A DNA stretch of 64,000 bases, taken from assembly GCF_964204645.1 (NCBI RefSeq), contig NC_134034.1, forward strand, positions 744,001 to 808,000, read 5' to 3'. Position numbers and translations under genes: made by a program. Below, one piece after another: positions 1 to 11,256 of this stretch (positions within the stretch are counted from its first letter, which is position 1; the number at the start of each line of letters is the position of its first letter). Origin of the DNA: Tubulanus polymorphus. Its lineage: Eukaryota > Nemertea > Palaeonemertea > Tubulaniformes > Tubulanidae. The notes under the pieces were generated by a model. That model saw only the letters and a list, made by a program, of their open reading frames with translations, had not been told where the DNA came from and ran no database searches.

Positions 1-98
1 CGTGTTGCACGCGCTATTTCAATTCTAACTCTGTATCGTGATCATTAGCAATTTCTGGACCCAGTTCCGAATCTTTGCCTCGAGGATTTTAAAAAAGA

Positions 99-438
99 AC
101 GAGAAGGTCGTCATTAGTAACTAATTATAATTTTACTGAATCGTTGAAGTCATTGAGAATGAGAAGGTCGTCATTAGTAACTAATTATAATTTTACTGAA
201 TCGTTGAAGTTGTCGAGAATGACAAGGTCGTCATTAGTAACTAATTATAATTTTACTGAATCGTTGAACTCATCGAGAATGAGAAGGTCGTCATTAGTAA
301 TTAATCATACTTTTACTGAATCGTTGAAGTCGTCGAGAATGAGAAGGTCGTCATTAGTAACTAATCATAATTTTACTGAATCGTTGAAGTCATCGACAAT
401 GAGAAGGTCGTCATTAGTAACTAATCATAATTTTACTG
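99..438. repeat. 60-bp minisatellite
   Basis: About 5.6 copies of a 60-bp unit containing GGTCGTCATTAGTAACTAAT lie head to tail with few substitutions. Because 60 is a multiple of three, one frame stays open through the array, but the peptide is only a periodic reading of the repeat. Confidence 0.95.
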
Positions 439-1937
439 ACTAATCGTGATTTCACCAAAGAAGGCCAATTTCATATAGATATAGCTTGTAAAATACAAGA
501 TTAAGACGATTAGAATCAGTTTTTAGATAGCTTCAAGTAAAGAAAAAGTCAAAAGTTAAAAGTAAGTCGACCCACATATTTTACCTGTCTCTGCGTCGTG
601 TCCCGCTCTCTATTCAACGTTAATATGATTAAATCCTAAATCCCGTTTAAATCCTATTCAAACGTTTAACAAAACGTCAAATTCAATTCAAACGCGTTTA
701 ACGCGTAATAAAAACGTTTGCCTTAACTTTACAACCCGATATTAGTTTATAGCCTTTTCCTAATTATCGCTAATGTTTCGTTGGTGTCTTTGATTAGTGT
801 TAGTCGATGTCGTCCTGTCATAAAAACTAGTTCTAATGTGGTCAGTTTTATGATAGTCTTTAACTATTATTAGAGACATTCATTGTGATTTACTGAAGTG
901 CCATAGCTGCGGGAAGGGGGTTGGGGTGCAGATTGCGAGTCACTGGCGCCACTTTTGTTTCAAACTAACTCAAATTCAGTTCCACAGTTCTGCAATAAGT
1001 TCTTCATTTGACTCCAGAAAAACAACAATATCTGTGCTTCGATTTCCGATTTCAAAACGAAACCCCCTGTATCGATCCCGGCAGGTGTGTGGTCGGTTTG
1101 TAGGGACACCATCAAACAAATCAAACGAAATCTACCAAACGAATAAATAACAAGGTCAATCCCTATTTCAAGATAAAAAAAATTTCGAATAAAATTAACT
1201 CAAACTAGAGTGAAACTGGGGAGTGAAACCCGGGAGTGAAACCGGCCAGAACTGTGAAACCAGATCATGATTTAAAAACGATATATATCATAGTATATAC
1301 TTATTACTCATCACAGTTGTACAAACTGGTCTGATGGGAAAAATAATTTTACAATAGTTTTACAGATGGCAGTCTACTGACGACTGCGGAATAAGAGTAT
1401 GACAAAAGGTTATGTTATAGGTTAAACATCATACAGAGATGATTAATTTTCTGATATATAATTCTAGAACTGTAGAGTGGTCATTAGTACAAATTGACGA
1501 CGAACTGGTTTTTAGAAGGAATTAGCTTCCTTATTTTCTAGCGATTTCCCACGCAATAAAACTGTCAACTGAACACAATAAACTCGAATTGAATATAACA
1601 GAATTCACGCGGTGCTCATACATATATCATTAATATATACGTCAACTTCCTGGTTCGCGGTGAATTCATTTAAAAACCGTCAAGGCGTATAAAAATAACA
1701 CCGAGCTATAGTCGTTAGATTTGATCGATTACAATAAACATTAACAACGGGTCAACTACAGGAGATTATTATTAAAAAGGTCACGTACGCACATCAAACG
1801 GCACCCTTAACCGTAAATCCACCTGATGTGGTTCAGGGGGTACTATCACACCAGGAAAGTGCTCAGGTGCTCTCTGAAAAATATCCTTTGAATACAAAAT
1901 CTAAGTCCAGAATATTCAGAAATATTGTGTCCCATTG
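439..1937. other. Intergenic DNA without recognisable genes
   Basis: AT-rich unique-looking sequence. Open frames are short and show no recognisable domain or splice-consistent continuation. I see no RNA gene or clear promoter here. Confidence 0.6.
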
Positions 1938-2660
1938 CTAGTGGTCAGTTACAGATCCTGGTGATCAGTTGCGGTTCCTAGGGGTCAGTTACATATCCTA
2001 GTGGTCAGTTGCGGTTGCTAGGGGTCAGTTACATATCCTGGGGGTCAGTTACAGTTCCTAGGGGTCAGTTACATATCCTGGGCCACCTTCGGTTATCTGA
2101 GTTAGTCGACTATAGTCGAACTAAACGAAACCGAATGTCCGTTAGTCGGAACTATATTCCGGAAATAGTAAGAAAATTAAGCGCATTCGGTTATTAGTTC
2201 CGACCACTAGTCGACTAGATACGAAACCCGAATTTGGCCCTGGTGGTCAGTGACGGTTCCTAAGGGTCAGTTACATATCCTAGTTGTCATGTTCGGTTCC
2301 TAGGGGTCAGTTACAGATCCTGGTGGTCAGTTACAGTTCCTAGGGGTCAGTTACAGATCCTGGTGGTCAGTTACAGTTCCTAGGGGTCAGTTACATATCC
2401 TGGTGGTCAGTTACAGTTCCTAGGGGGCAGTTACATATCCTGGTGGTCAGTGACGGTTCCTAGGGGTCAGTTACATATCCTGGTGGTCAGTGACGGTTCC
2501 TAAGGGTCAGTTACATATCGTAGTTGTCATGTTCGGTTCCTAGGGGTCAGTTACAGATCCTGGTGGTCAGTTACGGTTCCTAGACACATGTTACAAACCC
2601 TAATGGTCAGTTTTGGTTCCCAGTGGTCAATTGTTGTAGAGGCTAGCTAGTGGTCAGTTA
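1938..2660. repeat. Interrupted ~20/40-bp minisatellite (GGTCAGTTACATATCCTGGT type)
   Basis: Two blocks (about 1938-2079 and 2236-2660) of alternating ~20-bp units, GGTCAGTTACAGATCCTGGT and GGTCAGTTACAGTTCCTAGG, are separated by about 155 bp of non-repeat sequence. Units differ by a few substitutions, which suggests an older, higher-order 40-bp array. Confidence 0.9.
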
Positions 2661-3150
2661 CGTTTCCTGATGGAATCTTGACCGTATAGATATTGCTCCA
2701 TAGCAGCAGCAGCAGAGTCAGTGAGCGCTGGCCTGAATAACTAGGTTCCCTGCCCTCCTTTACACAGCTGTGACGCTGTTTTCTATAATAACCCGCTAGG
2801 AGACCCGGTCTCCACAGCTGCGAACCCAACACACTGCGAAATAACGTGTAAAATGCACAATTTATACAAATTGTCACATGAAAGATAAGATTAATGAGTT
2901 TTTTCAATGCGACACATGTGGCCTGTGAACCACAACGCTGGATCGTATAAACAGCTGTTCGCTATAATTATTGATAAATTATGCGCGACATTTTTAAAGC
3001 ACTAAAACAAACTTAAATGAATAAATACGAAATCGATTGCCATTTTTGATTCCTCACATGACGTCACCATATCATAATGGTATCTTTTTTATCGAGTTTT
3101 TCTAATCTATATATGATCAAACCTAATTAAGTTACTTGTTTTAGAGATCT

Positions 3151-3223
3151 GGGGCCGGTTTCACAAAGCATAATAAACTTTAATCATGATTAAGGGTTAA
3201 TTAGGTTTTGTGAAACCGGCCCC
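3151..3223. mobile_element. Short fold-back element (GGGGCCGGTTTCAC ends)
   Basis: A 73-bp hairpin with perfect 17-bp inverted ends, GGGGCCGGTTTCACAAA at 3151-3167 and its reverse complement at 3207-3223. A related longer hairpin occurs at 9055-9174, which points to a non-autonomous MITE-like family. No transposase is present. Confidence 0.7.
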
Positions 3224-4180
3224 TGTGATATTCTTTCAACTTAAACGTGTAGTGGTTCTTTAACTAAGTATACAATCTATCTTTCTTTTTACCGGAACGG
3301 TTTTTGTGCGTGTGTCGACCGACGACGTAAAACCTGTTCTACGCGAGACGAGGCCGGAATCATCGCAGTAAAAACCAGCACGTCGTCCCGGAGGTCGTTG
3401 TTAGGTTCGTTCATTGCCGAGTTACGGAACTATTGACGGCGGTGATGGGGAGTTTTGAAGTACCGTCTGTCCGCACATTAAATAAAGCCGTCTGCTGTGG
3501 TTAGGAAGTGAGTGAATGTGTATTTTGTCGTGTTACACGACGATATAAAATGAAACACACGAAACGCATTGTATGCCGGTAATGACCGCGGCAGTGATTG
3601 ATTCCCGCTGGGATTTCCCCGGTAATTCCGCCATCCGGGTCTTAATCTTATATATCGCTTGATTGCTTCTTGAGAGAGACCCGCGCCGAATCCTGTACGC
3701 GACACCAGCAGAACTTGTCCTAGAAATGTCGAGATATTCGATCTTGGGAAAAATAGTGGAATAATTCAACCTCTGGTTGATTGATCGATTCTATTCGACA
3801 CACGGTGGCGTTAGAAAAACGTTTTCGACTACACTAAATGTTTTTTTTTGCAAATCAAGCAGGTGCTTGTTTCGTTTGTCTGTTCGGTGTTTTGAGTTAT
3901 GACTCCTCCGCACACGGCGTAACGGAACACGAATCGAGGACGTTTTCTATGGCAAAAAAACGTTTATTCCTCGCCGTGTGCGCGTTGGAATGAAGGGGTT
4001 ATGTCCGTTTCTTTTTAAATTTCTTTGTCGTTTTCCACACGGCTGCTGTCGGGTTTTTTGTAAAGTCACCCCGAGAAAGCGAGCTATAGTCGCATGGCGA
4101 TAGACAGGTGTTATAACCTGCAGTAAGTTTGCGATTGCTAACAGAACCAAATTTCAGCCACATCTCGAAATAAAGCGAAC
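3224..4180. other. Intergenic DNA without recognisable genes
   Basis: Moderately GC-rich sequence with overlapping short minus-strand frames between 3478 and 4150. None has a recognisable domain, signal peptide or supporting splice sites. I call nothing here. Confidence 0.55.
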
Positions 4181-4292
4181 AGGATCCAGTTCCACAGTTC
4201 CGAGTTAAGATTTAACTCAGAGATAACTCATTGAAAATGAACCGATCTTAACCCAGAGTTAACTTTAACTCAGAACTGTGGAACTGGATCCT
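4181..4292. mobile_element. Hairpin MITE, 'AGGATCCAGTTCCACAGTT' family
   Basis: A 112-bp fold-back element has perfect 20-bp inverted ends (AGGATCCAGTTCCACAGTTC at 4181-4200 and its complement at 4273-4292). Partial copies of one arm continue to about 4372. Full hairpin relatives lie at 32834-32943 and 37347-37455, and tandem arrays built from one arm lie at 15655-15935, 22625-22775, 28310-28745 and 31800-32145. Confidence 0.8.
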
Positions 4293-4849
4293 GAGTTCAC
4301 AGTTAACTCTAACTCACAACTGTAGAACTGGATCCCGAGTTCAGAGTTAACTCTAACTCCTGTGGAACTGGAGAATTTTTCCAGAATCAATTATTATTAT
4401 TTTTGCTTCTATTGACGACGATGAAAGAATCGTGGCAGAAAATGACGTATTATATTCTAGTTGTAACCACTAGTTACGCACGAGTGATTTATTCTCAGAG
4501 GGGGATCTCGACAATTGGCATTTCCGGCTGATAACGCTCCAGCGAACAAGCGAGCCTTACTTACATTCAGCGCCCCCTAGGGAGCTAAGGTGGAATAATC
4601 GAGCCGAACGAACGATGCAGATTCGATATAGAATGATTACGTGCACGTGGACGGTGACTAGTGGCGTCCCCTGTGGATTGGAATCAACATTAAGTGCTGG
4701 AATTGAGTTTCCCGATCGGTGCAGGTGAGAATGGAAATGAGAGAGGACGGCACACAGACTAACTGACTACTGATCGTGACCTAACTGAACCTAATGATGA
4801 GGCCCTCACTCGGCATCCAGCTCGAACAACCTGCTAGAGCCTGCGACCC

Positions 4850-4976
4850 TTCAGACAATCTGTAGCCTGGAACCTGCACCCATTCAGACAATCTGCAGCC
4901 TGTAACCTGCACCCATTCAAACAATCTGCAGTCTAGAGTCTGCAGCCTTTCAGACAATCTGCAGCCTAAGCCCCAA
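4850..4976. repeat. Short array of a CAGACAATCTGCAGCCTG repeat
   Basis: About three diverged units alternate CAGACAATCTGCAGCCTG with TAACCTGCACCCATT. The same family forms a much larger array in ANKRD28-like intron 4 at 23680-24055. Confidence 0.8.
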
Positions 4977-5718
4977 CCTATTTACATTTCAAAGCCTGAA
5001 TGATTACTTATTTTAAAGTTTACTGACAAAATGTCTAATATCTGGTGCTTGTAGTTCATTTTCAATTAAAAATGTAATGTGCTAATGTATTAGGTGAAGC
5101 CCTGAACACATGTGAAGTGTGGATGATCAGTGTTTGAAAGTGTGCTGATAAAGTTTCTGATGTCTAATTTTTGCAGTCTATTTTCAATGGACTATGTCTC
5201 ACGTGAAGCACTGAACACATGTGAAATGTGAATGAGAATCAAGACGCGCGGCATCCGTTCCTCTAACCCTGCGAATTAGAAATCCGTATGACTTTCGCGC
5301 CACCAATCGCATTCATTCCTGCGCAATGAAACATGAATTGATCATGATTTAAAAAGAAAAAAAATGAATTTTCATTAATGTCGATCTGGAGGCCATTTTC
5401 TCATCGAGCGACAACTGAAATTAACGGATGAAAAATCTCGGTAAATTGGGTTTTATTTGCTCCGGTAAAAAACTGCTCCGAATAAAAAACCGTTACGAAT
5501 TCTACTCGCACCGGAAATGGTTTAATACGCGACGATAAATAATCTCAACGAGACTACTTCCGGTTGAGATGGGCGCCGCCATTTTGTGCACGACACGCGA
5601 ACGCCGGCCGAGTTGATGGAAAATCAATAATGGGTTTTTACTCTGGTTACTGATTTTGTAAAAATTAAATTTGTTATTTACCAAAGGCCCAGTTGCACAG
5701 TCATGGCTTGGATTCATA

Positions 5719-5945
5719 AGATCAGTATCCTGGTTTTATAGCCAATCTAACAACTTAAGACCAGTCTAAGACCAAGTTCTATAACGAAATTGACAACTTG
5801 AGATAAGTCTAAGCTAGCCAATCTAACAGCTTAAAACCAGTCTAAGCTCATTTTGGTTCTATAGCCAATCTAGCGACTAAAGACCAGTCTAAACTCATTC
5901 TGGTTCTACAACCAATCTAACAAGATAAGACCAGTCGTATGACTT
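5719..5945. repeat. 47-bp dispersed minisatellite family, copy 1
   Basis: Diverged units of a 47-bp sequence contain AATCTAACAACTTAAGACCA and CTAAGCTCATTTTGGTTCTA. The family recurs inverted at 9795-9985, in pieces near 19317-19420, 33220-33535 and 49560-49680, and as a long array at 27170-28030. Confidence 0.85.
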
Positions 5946-6757
5946 CGTCGCAACTGTTCCAATTTCAAAAAGTTGACCCTAAGACAGATCTGCTCTTCAG
6001 GTTAAGGTCATGACCGTTTATCCGTCTTCTAGTTTAATGAATCAAGTCATTTCCCGGGTGGTTTAAAAGGTTCTATTTGTGTAAGTCGACTGCGAACTGT
6101 AGTTTCAGTGATGGACAATCATCTCAAACGACCTCCATTAATTGAGAGACAACAAGTCGTTAACAGCGGTCGCCACCAACATCAACAACAACAGCAGCAG
6201 CAGCAGCAGCAGCTCCAGCAATTCGGCGTATGTTTGTTGTTTACAGCGAGTAAAACCGGAAATCAATTCACCGGCTCTTATCGTCTGCTCGCGATAACCA
6301 GCTAGATCCGTCTGTCTGTGATTGAGGGAGAGGGAGATGGATCAATGGACGAGAAGGCAATGTTCAAATAAATGTACAATTAACCGCCGAAAAACAAAAT
6401 CAAGCTGATGTGAGTTGTTTATATATACCACTAGATCAATGTACAATCAACACAGGTTCCATAGTTGCTCAGAAGGTTTAATTCAAAACTGTTTGAAAAT
6501 GATTCAATTCTAACTCTATAAAAAAATGAACTATATCATATAGACTAGAGAGTATTGCGGTATTCGAGAAACGACGAATACGGAAAACGCATAACGTCTA
6601 ATTCTAGAAAATTCTGTGAAATGTTTATCTAAAATCTGAAAAAAAAATTATATAACTTGTGCAACTGTTTCCTTCGTGTCGGTGTTTAGCAAGTTTAAAT
6701 AATTCGAGGTTACGGTTGAGGGTGATTTTAAAAAGCTATCGGTCCAGGGTTCTGCAT
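5946..6757. other. Intergenic DNA with an interrupted CAA/CAG microsatellite
   Basis: Contains an interrupted CAA/CAG run near 6176-6214 that would read as polyglutamine on the plus strand from an ATG at 6108. The surrounding frame is not otherwise protein-like and lacks splice support, so no gene is called. Confidence 0.6.
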
Positions 6758-7135
6758 GTGACTGTCTACCAAACCTGTCTATTTGTTGACTGTCTACCAA
6801 ACCTGTCTATTTGTGGACTGTCCATCAAACCTGTCTATTTGTTGACTGTCTATCAAACCTGTCTATTTGTTGACTGTCTACCAAACCTGTCTATTTGTTG
6901 ACTGTCTACCAAACCTGTCTATTTGTTGACTGTCTATCAAACCTGTCTATTTGTTGACTGTCTATCAAACCTGTCTATTTGTGGACTGTCCATCAAACCT
7001 GTCTATTTGTTGACTGTCCATCAAACCTGTCTATTTGTTGACTGTCCATCAAACCTGTCTATTTGTGGACTGTCCATCAAACCTGTCTATTTGTTGACTG
7101 TCTATCAGACCTGTCTATTGATAGACTGTCTATCA
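6758..7135. repeat. 28-bp minisatellite
   Basis: About 13 copies of a 28-bp unit containing CAAACCTGTCTATTTGTTGA. Since 28 is not a multiple of three, several frames remain open for long distances in turn, giving repetitive pseudo-peptides that are not genes. Confidence 0.95.
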
Positions 7136-8154
7136 ACGTTCAATATAAAACCGATCTGAATTGCCCATCGTACGCAATCTTACTCCAAATCCACCCACTT
7201 AGACTTGATAGAAGATTCAGTCAGTTTGTCTGGTTTATTTTCTTTACGAGTTGTATTTATTTGGCGTCAATCTATCGACCCAGTCTGATCCGAGTTAAAC
7301 ACTAAATCGATAGCTATACGCGGCCGGCCCGGACTCAAGGCTCCCAACTCGACAAAACCGATCGATCGATTAGAAAACACGTTTTCCTGTGGCTGAAGCT
7401 AGGCAGCTTTTTGAAATTACGTAACAATCGAAGCGGCCAAACAAAGTATATCACTTTCGTCGCCTAACCACACAATATAAGCTAAACTGATCCTCAAGTT
7501 TGACAAGGGGTGAACCTAACTCCAATCTATAACCCTCTACTCTAATCTACTTCTCATTGGGGCAATTTATTTCACACACAAAAAAAAACAGTAAAGACTT
7601 GTTGTAAATTGCAGGTTGTTAAAGGGTGATTTAGTTTGTACTTCAAATATCGAGCCGAGCGCCATATGGCTGGCGACGATCTCTCGCGGAATCTCGCAGA
7701 CTCTCGTGAATTACCGCACACTTCGAAATGTAAAACCACTCCGCAATGTTGTAGTAAATGAATTATCAGCAGATATCGTGAGCGAGGATATATTCACGTC
7801 TTGTTTTTATCTGATTTATCGCCGCCGTATAAACGGAATGCGAGATTTTTTCCGCGGTGCCCTCCACGGCGCTCAATGTCTCGTCTCGGTCGCTCTCAAC
7901 GCTCTACAGTTTAAATATTGTTGATTTACGGCGGGATGAAAATCGAGAAAGTTGAAATAGTGAAATAAATATGCACGGTTCGAGTTGTCGAGTCGGTTGC
8001 GGCGGAATATTTGTAATTCCGGTTCCCATCATCGGCGGCTGAGTTGCGGTTTGTTTTACAAGCATGAACAGAATTCTTATGAATTCGTTTTTAGGTGTTC
8101 CTTGGGGTGATTGATGATGATGAACCTGATTAGAAATTCGAATCACTGAGAGGC
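7136..8154. other. Intergenic DNA; one unexplained GC-rich open frame
   Basis: A 102-codon plus-strand frame at 7616-7924 and an antisense frame at 7904-8146 are open, but neither shows a domain, a signal peptide or splice context. The GC-richer patch at 7640-7920 could be regulatory or a relic. Confidence 0.45.
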
Positions 8155-8395
8155 GGGTATTGTCACCACACCTGACTGGTCACCGCAGGCTAGCACAATG
8201 GGTCACCACACTGACCAGACTGACTTATAAACTCTCCCTTTAAACTACTGAACTATGGTTTAGTGGTTAGCATACTCAACTGTTAAGCTGGAGGTCGACG
8301 GTTCGAGTCCTGCTAGGGTTAGGGTTTTCGGCGAACTGGGGTTAAGATTGCAGTTACCATATATGGGCCTCTGCACTTGGTTGTGTTCATTTTTG
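8155..8395 (+). mobile_element. tRNA-derived SINE
   Basis: The region 8258-8320 has a tRNA-like A box (TGGTTTAGTGGTTAGC) and B box (GGTTCGAGTCC) at tRNA spacing, but the anticodon stem does not pair well and no acceptor stem closes. A CAATGGGTCACCAC segment lies upstream, as it does at 51671-51870, so the two are copies of one SINE family with a shared 5' part. Confidence 0.7.
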
Positions 8396-9054
8396 TGATT
8401 AGGAACAATAACTGTTCAAAGTTAATACGCATCCAACGGAGTTGAAATTTTATTCAGGTCTTTAATTAGCTCTTTGAAAATGCAGCTGAAGAGACAAATC
8501 TTTAATACTGTCGAATTATGTCCTTAGTTAAGAGTTAACTGTAACCCGCCGACTATGGAAGTGGATCCTGAGTTCAGAGTTTACTCGAACTCTTACAACT
8601 CTTGAGTTATGTGGTACTGGGTCCTGAAGTATAGAAGATTATGATTGGTATTTGGATGATGACTTGACTCGTCATTTTGTATTCCGCTGGTCGGATCCTA
8701 GCATGTCACTGTGCCCTGACCCAATCAATCAAACCAGTCAGTACCGGTCGGACAGCCGACCACTGAGCGGTAACTTGTTTGAGTGTAATTGATCGGTTAC
8801 CGACGGCTGGAGGGGTCCATTGATTCCCCTTAAGACAATCGGGTTCGAAAAACCGAAATATATCTACGCGTTCTACACAAATAAAGATTGATCACCGAAA
8901 ATATCGATGTATTTAGACTCAGAATTCTGAGCATGATTGTCCCAGATGATTGTCAGCTTTGATTGTCCGATATCATTGTACGGGTCGGTAATGATTGTCC
9001 TTGAAGGTTGTCTGAGAATAAGATCATTGTCTAAGACTTGTGTTCTACAGCTCA
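8396..9054. other. Intergenic DNA, partly repeat-derived
   Basis: Includes a degraded piece of the CCAGTTCCACAGTT hairpin family near 8540-8640 and a loose GATTGTC-rich stretch near 8930-9020. No gene is seen. Confidence 0.5.
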
Positions 9055-9174
9055 GGGCCCAGTTTCACGAAAAGGTTTAACTCTTAAATCGATTTAATTT
9101 CTACATTAATTCAGTTAAATTTGTATTTATCTTAAAACGATTAAGGCCTTAATCCTTTTTGTGAAACAGGGCCC
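9055..9174. mobile_element. Fold-back element (GGGCCCAGTTTCAC ends)
   Basis: A 120-bp imperfect hairpin whose ends GGGCCCAGTTTCACGAAAAG and the near-complement at 9149-9174 pair. The TTTCAC core is shared with the hairpin at 3151-3223. Non-autonomous. Confidence 0.65.
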
Positions 9175-9794
9175 AGAACTGAAAAAGAACTGATCTTAAC
9201 GAGTTTTTTAAACTTTATAACTCACAGCACTGTAGTACTGATTGTCTGTAGAGTGATTGTCCAGTAGCGAGACGATTGTCAACATAATTGTGGAATTTTT
9301 TAAGAAATTGATAAACGGATTAAGACAAGGCATCAAAGATGATCTTAAATCTTCGATGATATCCGAACCCGCGGAGGGAAACTCAAACTCAAAATCTATA
9401 TCTAATCTCTGATTTAATTTAACGTCTAGACGCAGATCCTTCATTAAAATTCAGGACACGAATCGCGTTTATTTGATTCAATCAAATCAAATCAGAAAAA
9501 AGTAAAATTTCTAGAAAACAAAAATTCTCGTTCCAGTCGCAAGCCGTAAAAATGTCATTGTTTGAAAAATATACTGACATTCAACACCGTAAATTCTTAA
9601 AAGAATTGTTTCTAATCATTTTCGTGGCAATAGTCGAATGTTTTTCTACAAGAAACGTTTGTCTCAACTCGACGGTCATCAAATCTTGCGTTTTCTCCAA
9701 TGAAAATACATCAAATTCTAGAACGCAGTTTCTTTTAGATTTCTTACGATTGAACAAGAGAAATCATCAGTGAAATTGGCTTAGTGAAATTGAT

Positions 9795-9985
9795 TATCGG
9801 CCCAGTTGACGTAGATTCTAAAATGAGCTTAGACTGGTCTTAGTTAGTTGTTAGATTGGCCATAGAACCAAAATGAGCTCAGACTATGGCCTTGCTGTGC
9901 CTTGGGTTTTAAATGTTCTTGTTGTAAGATTGACTTAAGAACTAAGAAAGTCTTAGACGGGTCTTAAAGCTAAGCCATGACTGGT
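9795..9985. repeat. 47-bp minisatellite family, inverted copy
   Basis: Diverged units such as AAAATGAGCTTAGACTGGTC are the reverse complement of the 47-bp family at 5719-5945. Confidence 0.75.
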
Positions 9986-10083
9986 GTAACTGGAGTCTGG
10001 AGCGCTAAATGACTGCTGGGGCTAAATGTCTGGTTTCCTCAAGTTTAGACGCATTACTTTATGCACTGATGTCAGGAGTTTTT

Positions 10084-10435
10084 TTAATTCAACACCCTTC
10101 GACCCGTCTCCCTCCCTGTCCCTCCCCTCTCTCCTCTCCCTATCCCTTACTCTCCCTCTCTCCCCCTCTCTTTCACTCTCTCCCTCTCTCTCTCTCCCTC
10201 TCTCTCTCTTTATCCCTCCTCCTCTGCTCCCTCTCTCTTTCTCCCCCCTCTCTCTCTTCTTCTCACGGATGAATTGTTTTAAGCCGATTGGAATCATGTT
10301 TCCGCAGTGATGCACGATACAAGGTCAACTCATCCGGGGGCCGTCAGCTCCACACACACGCGAGCTCCACTCTTCAGCGGAATATCGCGCAAACTAGAAC
10401 TACAGTTATAATCGCCTTAACCGCGCGCGCGCGCG
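10084..10435. repeat. CT-rich tract and CG dinucleotide run
   Basis: A pyrimidine tract (CTCTCCCT-type) spans about 10100-10262. It is followed after about 160 bp by an alternating CG run at 10421-10435, a sequence able to adopt Z-DNA. Open frames across the tract are low-complexity shadows. Confidence 0.9.
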
Positions 10436-10939
10436 ATACGACGGGGTTTCAACGACCGATTCGAAGGCGATTTAAACGTTTAACCTGACTACAACTAATA
10501 GGTTTATGAGTTGAATCACGCGACGCAATTGAATTAATTCCGAAATCGCTTTTCCGAACTAGAATTTGATGGCGATTCTCCCTGATGCGTCAAAAACAAA
10601 TTCGGGTTCATTGACCGCGCAGTAACGAGGGAGGCTGCAGCATTCTGAGAGTACCCCTCCACCCCGTCAGCCCCGCCACCATTACCTGCTGCTTACACAA
10701 TCACCCCTACTCAAAAGCAAATTAAATATTTATTCCTAGTAAATGGAAAGCGAAACGAAAGGGTAAACACTCGTTAAAGCCGGATAAACCTAATAGAATA
10801 CAACTTATCCTTCCTGCTTATCCTGCCACTTATCCGGGGCATGATGAGATCAGCTCAATGATTGTTTAGTGAACGGTTTAAATGTTTACCTGGTGGGTTC
10901 AAACCACAATAAACAGTAACACTGACTCGCCGCACAGAC
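10436..10939. other. Intergenic DNA, nothing recognised
   Basis: Unique-looking sequence without a credible coding frame or structural RNA. Confidence 0.5.
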
Positions 10940-11256
10940 TCTGACAGTCGAGACGATGACCCGGACACAAAGCTACTCTGGCAGTCAAGCATGACTTCTG
11001 ACAACGGTTGCAGTCGAGGGTGACTCCGGACAGTGTAACTGTGGCAGTCGAGAATGACTCCGGGATGTCTTACTGTGGCAGTCGAGGATGACTCCGGGAA
11101 GTGTTACTGTTGCAGTCGAGGATGACTCCGGGATGTCTTACTGTGGCAGTCGAGGATGACTCCGGGACGTCTTACTGTGGCAGTCGAGGATGACTCCGGG
11201 AAGTGTTACAGTGGCAGTTGAGGATGACTCCGGGAAGTGTTACTGTGGCAGTCGAG
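10940..11256. repeat. 34-bp minisatellite
   Basis: About nine copies of a 34-bp unit containing GGCAGTCGAGGATGACTCCG. The first copies are the most diverged and the later ones nearly identical. Confidence 0.93.

Noticed and set aside
144-443. 99-codon repetitive frame
   Set aside because: Produced by a 60-bp tandem repeat; no start context, domain or splice sites.
6659-7305. Cys-rich repetitive frames (NLSICGLS periods)
   Set aside because: Frames of the 28-bp minisatellite, shifting every unit; not conserved protein repeats.
7616-7924. 102-codon plus-strand frame
   Set aside because: No domain, signal or splice support; length is within chance expectation for a GC-richer patch.
10009-10315. 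Overlapping Ser/Leu-rich and Arg/Glu-rich frames
   Set aside because: Low-complexity CT tract read in several frames. The same holds for 14057-14659, 17392-17691 and 30685-31056.
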